Of a stretch of DNA of 64,000 bases, positions 59,656-64,000 are shown in pieces. Numbering within the stretch: the first letter of the stretch is position 1; every line of letters begins with the position of its first letter. The DNA is from Candidatus Arcticimaribacter forsetii (GTDB lineage: Bacteria; Bacteroidota; Bacteroidia; Flavobacteriales; Flavobacteriaceae): NCBI RefSeq assembly GCF_910589745.1, contig NZ_OU342399.1, positions 1,787,501-1,851,500 on the forward strand, read 5' to 3'. Position numbers and translations under genes: made by a program. Under the pieces are notes generated by a model. The model searched no databases. It was not told the origin of the DNA and saw nothing but the letters and a program-made list of their open reading frames with translations.

Positions 59656-60536
59656 TGAAGAACGTTGTTTGTTTTGGTGAAGTACTTTGGGATTTATTCC
59701 CAGAAGGAAAAAAATTAGGTGGGGCTCCCTTAAACGTAGCTCTTAGAATGAAATCATGGGGACTTAACTCACAAATAATAAGTAGTGTTGGTAACGATGA
59801 ATTAGGCGAAGAAATACTGATGCTAATTAAGCAAAAAGGAATTAGCACAAATTATATTCAAGTAAATGAAACTTTCAATACTGGGACAGTTTCTGTGACT
59901 TTAAACCAAAATGGTTCAGCTTCATACGAAATAAATCACCCCGTAAGCTGGGACAAAATTGAATTAAATGCCCAATATGAAGAACTTATCAATTCATCGG
60001 ATGCATTTATTTTTGGCAGCTTGGTTGCTAGAGATCCTGTTTCAAAGAAAAGTTTAATAAAGTTATTGGAGTTTTCTAAGTACAATGTGTTTGACGTAAA
60101 CTTAAGACCTCCCCACTACTCTATTTCAGATTTAGAGTTATTTATGAACCTTGCAGATTTCATTAAATTTAATGATGAGGAAATAGAAGAAATATGTTCT
60201 GCTCTTGGAAGTACTGAAGAATCTTTAGAAGGTCAAATTCATTTTATTTCTAATAAAACGAACACCCGATCAATATGTGTTACATTAGGTGAAGAAGGGG
60301 CCATTTTACTACATCAAGGGAATTTTTACAAACAAAAAGGGTACCCAGCAATCGTAAAGGATACTGTTGGAGCAGGAGATTCCTTTCTAGGGACTCTTTT
60401 AAGCCTTATTTTGGATGGAAAAGACGCTAACGAAGCTTTAGATAAAGCTTGTGGAATGGGCGCCCTTGTGGCTCAAAATAGCGGTGCAAACCCACATATA
60501 TCGGAAGCAGATCTAGAAGATTTTATGAGACAATAG
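59655..60536 (+). CDS. PfkB-family fructokinase
   Basis: A 293-residue sugar kinase. N-terminal GEVLWDLFPEGKKLGGAPLN and the C-terminal anion-hole/base motif DTVGAGDSFLG are the two PfkB signatures. In this operon it phosphorylates fructose after import. The start codon overlaps the transporter stop codon by 1 base. Confidence 0.92.
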   Translation: MKNVVCFGEVLWDLFPEGKKLGGAPLNVALRMKSWGLNSQIISSVGNDELGEEILMLIKQKGISTNYIQVNETFNTGTVSVTLNQNGSASYEINHPVSWDKIELNAQYEELINSSDAFIFGSLVARDPVSKKSLIKLLEFSKYNVFDVNLRPPHYSISDLELFMNLADFIKFNDEEIEEICSALGSTEESLEGQIHFISNKTNTRSICVTLGEEGAILLHQGNFYKQKGYPAIVKDTVGAGDSFLGTLLSLILDGKDANEALDKACGMGALVAQNSGANPHISEADLEDFMRQ

Positions 60537-60538
60537 AA

Positions 60539-60718
60539 CTATTCTTCTAAAGAACGGGCTGAAAAAGATTGTAATTCTTCATCAAAAACAAATTGAATTT
60601 GGATGGGCCTGCAGCAAACTTCGCAATCTTCAATATATTGTTGCTCCTGATTAGCAGGTTCTAAAAGCATTGAAATTTCTTCCCAGCAATATGGACATTG
60701 AAAAAAGTGTTCTTCCAT
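60539..60718 (-). CDS. CPxCG-type small cysteine-rich protein
   Basis: A 59-residue acidic protein with two cysteine pairs, CPYCWEEI and CEVCCRPI, and a C-terminus IQIQFVFDEELQSF. It matches the family of CPxCG zinc-ribbon proteins found in many bacteria. Function unknown. It lies 2 bases after the ABC-F gene on the same strand, so probably one transcript. Confidence 0.85.
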   Translation of the reverse strand: MEEHFFQCPYCWEEISMLLEPANQEQQYIEDCEVCCRPIQIQFVFDEELQSFSARSLEE

Positions 60719-60720
60719 GA

Positions 60721-62628
60721 CTATTCTAATTCCATTAATTCTTCAGCAACTACCTCCCACTTTTTTAGAAGAACTGCAAGTTTATCTTTTTTACCGTGAT
60801 AACCCTCAAAAAAGTTTGGCTGTGCAATCATTTGGTCATAATTATGCTCTAACTCTTGATCTATCTTTTTTAATTCTTGTTCTAAATCAGCTATCTCTCG
60901 CTCTACTTTAGATTGTTTATTCTGAAGAGATTTTAATTTTTTTTGGGTTTCGTAATCATTTTTAGGAACAGATGCTTTTTCATTTTTAACTTTTTCCTTG
61001 TGCTCTAAGGCTACTAAAGAGTCTAAGTTTTTCTGTTCTAAATACAAATTAATATCCCCCAAATATTCTTTTAATTTATGATCTTTAAACTCAAGTACGC
61101 GATCGCTTAACCCTTGCAAAAAATCTCGATCATGAGACACTAATATCAAGGTTCCTTCAAACTTCCTCAAGGCTTCTTTTAAAACATTTTTCGAATGAAT
61201 ATCCAGGTGGTTTGTTGGCTCATCCATAATTAGAACATTAAATGGCATTAACAATAGTTTTGCTAATGCAAGGCGATTTCGTTCCCCTCCGGAAAGAACT
61301 TTTACTCTTTTTTCTACATCGTCACCTCGAAATAAAAATGACCCTAATATATTACGAACCTGAGAACGATTTGAATCCGTTGCTGCATTCTGCATCGTTT
61401 CTAATAAAGTTAAATTTCCATCTAAATATTCTGCTTGATTCTGGGCAAAATAACCAACCTTTACATTATGACCTAGAACACATGATCCTTCGTAATCAAT
61501 TTCGTTAACTATAATTTTAGCAAGGGTAGATTTACCCTGCCCGTTTTGACCCACAAAAGCAGTTTTGGTTCCTCTAGCAATTTCAAATTTAACTCCTTGC
61601 AAAACCATTTTATCACCATAAGCTTTCTTTATTCCATCTGCTTCGATTATCATTTTACCCGGTTGGGTAGATACCGGAAAACTTAGTTTCATCGCTCGGT
61701 TATCTTCAACATCTAATTCAATGCGATCAATCTTATCTAGTTTCTTCATTAAAGATTGTGCCATCGTCGCTTTCGAAGCTTTTGCTTTAAATCGTTCGAT
61801 TAACTTTTCGGTTTGTTGAATCTGTTTTTCTTGGTTCTTCTGAGCTGCTCTTTGTTGAGTTAAAATTTCTTCTCTCAAAACCATATACTTAGAATACGGC
61901 TTATTGTAATCATAAATGCGCCCTCCAACAATTTCGATAGTTCTATTGGTAACTTGATCTAAAAACATCTTATCGTGAGAAACCATAACAACCGCACCTC
62001 TATATTTTTTAAGAAAATCTTCCAGCCATATAATAGACTCAATATCTAAATGGTTTGTTGGCTCATCGAGGAGTAAAATATCGTTAGGTTGTAAAAGAAG
62101 TTTTGCTAATTCAATTCTCATTCTCCATCCTCCAGAGAAAGTATCTGTTTGTTTATTGAAATCTTCAGACTGAAACCCTAAACCTTGTAAAATTCTTTCG
62201 GTTGTACCTTGGTAGTTATAACCTCCTATAATTTCATAACGTTCTGTTACTTCATTTAATTGAATAATCAATTCATTGTATGAATCAGATTCATAATCTG
62301 TTCGTGTAGTAAGACCGAGGTTAATTTCCTCCATCTGTTTTTCAAGTTCTTTTATTTCAGTAAAAGCTTGGTAAGCTTCTTCTAATACTGTTCGTCCAAA
62401 ATCAAAGTCAATATCCTGTTTTAGAAATCCTAGTTTTACTGATTTCTCCTGAGAAATGGAACCCTCACTAACCGGAGTATCCCTGGAGATCAAATGAAGG
62501 AGCGTAGATTTTCCAGCTCCATTTTTACCAACAAGGCCAACTCGATTTCCCGGACCTAGTCTAAATGAGATATCCTTGAAAAGATATTCACCACCAAATG
62601 AAACCGATACATTCTGAACGCTAAGCAT
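60721..62628 (-). CDS. ABC-F family ATPase
   Basis: A 635-residue protein with two ATP-binding domains and no membrane segments. Walker A GKNGAGKST and GQNGQGKST, signature LSGGWRMRIELAKLL and LSGGERNRLALAKLL, and Walker B LLLDEPTNHLDI / LIMDEPTNHLDI. A helical linker separates the domains and a C-terminal coiled coil (QKKLKSLQNKQSKVEREIADL) is present, as in Uup/YheS-like members. ABC-F proteins act on ribosomes, in translation or antibiotic protection. Confidence 0.93.
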   Translation of the reverse strand: MLSVQNVSVSFGGEYLFKDISFRLGPGNRVGLVGKNGAGKSTLLHLISRDTPVSEGSISQEKSVKLGFLKQDIDFDFGRTVLEEAYQAFTEIKELEKQMEEINLGLTTRTDYESDSYNELIIQLNEVTERYEIIGGYNYQGTTERILQGLGFQSEDFNKQTDTFSGGWRMRIELAKLLLQPNDILLLDEPTNHLDIESIIWLEDFLKKYRGAVVMVSHDKMFLDQVTNRTIEIVGGRIYDYNKPYSKYMVLREEILTQQRAAQKNQEKQIQQTEKLIERFKAKASKATMAQSLMKKLDKIDRIELDVEDNRAMKLSFPVSTQPGKMIIEADGIKKAYGDKMVLQGVKFEIARGTKTAFVGQNGQGKSTLAKIIVNEIDYEGSCVLGHNVKVGYFAQNQAEYLDGNLTLLETMQNAATDSNRSQVRNILGSFLFRGDDVEKRVKVLSGGERNRLALAKLLLMPFNVLIMDEPTNHLDIHSKNVLKEALRKFEGTLILVSHDRDFLQGLSDRVLEFKDHKLKEYLGDINLYLEQKNLDSLVALEHKEKVKNEKASVPKNDYETQKKLKSLQNKQSKVEREIADLEQELKKIDQELEHNYDQMIAQPNFFEGYHGKKDKLAVLLKKWEVVAEELMELE

Positions 62629-62676
62629 AAAAAATTTTTTGCAAATTTGATGAATGCATTTGAAATAAACTAGTGT

Positions 62677-63732
62677 TTAGTCAGTTTGTCTTAAATAACT
62701 TTCAAACCTACTTATATCAACCTCAGAGTTAAGCATTGACTTACCCTCTATATAATCCAATAACCATTCCGACAATAATGGAGCTGCAAGTACACCTCGT
62801 GATCCAAGCCCATTTAAAAGATGAATGTTTTTGTAAGCTGGATGTGTACCTAGCAAAGGTCTACGGTCTTGAACAGTTGGACGAATTTGAGTAATATGTT
62901 CTATTACTTCTATTTCTGTTGAAATCATTTTATGTATTCGATTTAACACCCATTCTCTTCCCTTTGGAGTGCATCGGAGTGTTTTATCATTTCGCTCAAA
63001 AGTTGCTCCTGCCCAATATAAATCGCCTCCTATTGGGGTAATAAAAATAGGGCCTTTTAAAATTGCTTTTGATTTTAATTTTGGTGCCTTTATTATTAAG
63101 ATTTCTCCTTTAGAGCCAACCAAAGGCAAATTTTTAAAAAAGGGATTATTAATCATTTTAAAACCCTCACAAAAAACGATATGTTTCGCTTGGATGTCTT
63201 TATAAGTAATACTAGAATCCGAATATTTTAATTTTTTGAAATCGAATTCCTCTTCAATAAATTCATCAGAATTTAAAAAACTCTTGTATGAGTTTATTAG
63301 ATGATTTGTAGCAACTCTTCCAGAACTCATTACGTTCCCATAGCCTAATGTTGCATTTATAGAATCGTCATGGTTAGAATGAATTTTAGGATCTAGAAAG
63401 GGAGCTAATTTTTTAGTGTCAGAAGCAGAAATCCATTCATTATGTTCCGAGCGCTTATTGAATATCTTATGAATTTGAGCAGGGTAAACAATTTGAGTTT
63501 TTAGTTTACTTTCAAGATCGGAATAAAATGGCATTGCATATTGATGAAATACATCGGCATTCCAAGCTAAGGAAAACCTTTTCAATACCGTTGGGTTATA
63601 TATTCCAGCTGCAATTTGAGAAGAACCACCTCTTCCAGAATCTATAATAGAAAAAGATAAGTTACTTCTCTTTAGTTGCTCTGCAAAAGCCAAACCTGCT
63701 AGACCAAATCCTACGATAATTGAATGCTTCAT
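62677..63732 (-). CDS. FAD-dependent amino-acid-oxidase-type oxidoreductase
   Basis: A 351-residue protein with an N-terminal Rossmann motif SIIVGFGLAGLAFAEQL and a C-terminal DAO-type region (TQIRPTVQDRRPLLGTHP, LNGLGSRGVLAAPLLSEWL). Substrate unknown. The start is ATG 63732; the frame is open to 63762. It lies after gldN on the same strand, which I recall as a common neighbour in flavobacteria, separated by a terminator. Confidence 0.85.
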   Translation of the reverse strand: MKHSIIVGFGLAGLAFAEQLKRSNLSFSIIDSGRGGSSQIAAGIYNPTVLKRFSLAWNADVFHQYAMPFYSDLESKLKTQIVYPAQIHKIFNKRSEHNEWISASDTKKLAPFLDPKIHSNHDDSINATLGYGNVMSSGRVATNHLINSYKSFLNSDEFIEEEFDFKKLKYSDSSITYKDIQAKHIVFCEGFKMINNPFFKNLPLVGSKGEILIIKAPKLKSKAILKGPIFITPIGGDLYWAGATFERNDKTLRCTPKGREWVLNRIHKMISTEIEVIEHITQIRPTVQDRRPLLGTHPAYKNIHLLNGLGSRGVLAAPLLSEWLLDYIEGKSMLNSEVDISRFESYLRQTD

Positions 63733-63745
63733 ACTAAATAAAAGT

Positions 63746-63779
63746 AAAAAAAAACGCTGCATAAAGCAGCGTTTTTTTA
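63746..63779. terminator. bidirectional terminator between gldN and the FAD oxidoreductase gene
   Basis: AAAACGCTGC pairs with GCAGCGTTTT around loop ATAAA (63761-63765), with an A run on one side and a T run on the other. On the minus strand it ends gldN transcripts. Confidence 0.85.
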
Positions 63780-63792
63780 ATTAAGTAGTTTA

Positions 63793-64000
63793 TTAATTAT
63801 TCCATAAATCTTGTTCGAAATCTCTAATTTGAGATTTAATTCGTTCAGATTCTAAAAGTTGCTGTAAAGCATCTTCGTATATATATTCGTTAACAGAACG
63901 ATCTTCATAAACATTTTCTTCTTTGTAAATTACTGAATTGAATCGTCTTGAATTGAGCATATGGTCAAAAGTAATCGGCTGTGAGGAGTTTCTATTGTTA
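63793..64000 (-). CDS. gldN: GldN, C-terminal part (gene continues off the right edge)
   Basis: The last 69 codons of a minus-strand gene ending FEQDLWNN. The stretch ITFDHMLNSRRFNSVIYKEE and the following VYEDRSVNEYIYEDALQQLL correspond to the C-terminus of GldN/PorN, a component of the type IX secretion motor ring with GldK, GldL and GldM, which would lie to the right. Confidence 0.85.
   Translation of the reverse strand, partial: NNRNSSQPITFDHMLNSRRFNSVIYKEENVYEDRSVNEYIYEDALQQLLESERIKSQIRDFEQDLWNN

Overview
The window reads as chromosome of a marine member of the Bacteroidota, most likely Flavobacteriaceae. Evidence: low G+C, promoters of the flavobacterial TTG-N20-TAnnTTTG type, a type IX secretion/gliding cargo locus (giant adhesin with type B sorting domain, PorP/SprF-like protein, OmpA-like protein), the end of gldN, and alginate (PL7) and fructan (GH32) utilisation genes.

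Layout. 1-2.7 kb: an rRNA operon on the minus strand (16S, tRNA-Ile, tRNA-Ala, start of 23S) with its promoter. 2.9-23 kb: ordinary core genes (porin, rnhB, lipB, lysS, hemL, a LysM glucosaminidase, a PLP deaminase-like enzyme, SulP transporter, alaS, M23 peptidase, MerR regulator, der, era), plus short genes for a DUF5522-type protein and a Pmp3-type membrane peptide. 23.2 kb: the initiator tRNA gene.

23.3-42.1 kb is a genomic island beside the initiator tRNA. It starts with a large serine integrase whose reading frame runs antisense through the tRNA terminator and the tRNA itself. It continues with small unknown genes, a ribbon-helix-helix protein, a membrane-anchored HEXXH protein translationally coupled to a small serine recombinase, and three non-coding stretches with strong secondary structure. 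Next come a type I restriction operon (XRE regulator, fused HsdM-half HsdS, HsdR) and a catabolic cluster (Rieske oxygenase and its reductase, thiolase, two-subunit CoA transferase, cyclase-family hydrolase, AraC regulator, with AhpD-like and PepSY proteins nearby). It closes with a decayed fragment of a related integrase at about 42.1 kb, giving a 42-base near-identical direct repeat 18.5 kb from its parent.

42.3-64 kb: small lipoproteins and membrane proteins, a PL7 lyase plus SDR reductase pair behind a perfect palindromic operator, the adhesin/SprF/OmpA operon, a GH32-transporter-fructokinase operon with a LacI-type operator, a small CPxCG protein, an ABC-F ATPase, an FAD oxidoreductase and the C-terminus of GldN.

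Most worth a second look: the roughly 230-base structured, G+C-rich non-coding block at 25.79-26.03 kb beside the ribbon-helix-helix gene; the hairpin and 62% G+C block between the small recombinase and hsdR; the M-half-S fusion with an operator overlapping its own -7 box; the recombinase-coupled HEXXH protein; the integrase relic; and a SPOR domain nested inside an OmpA domain. All family assignments come from reading motifs by eye; no database search was run.
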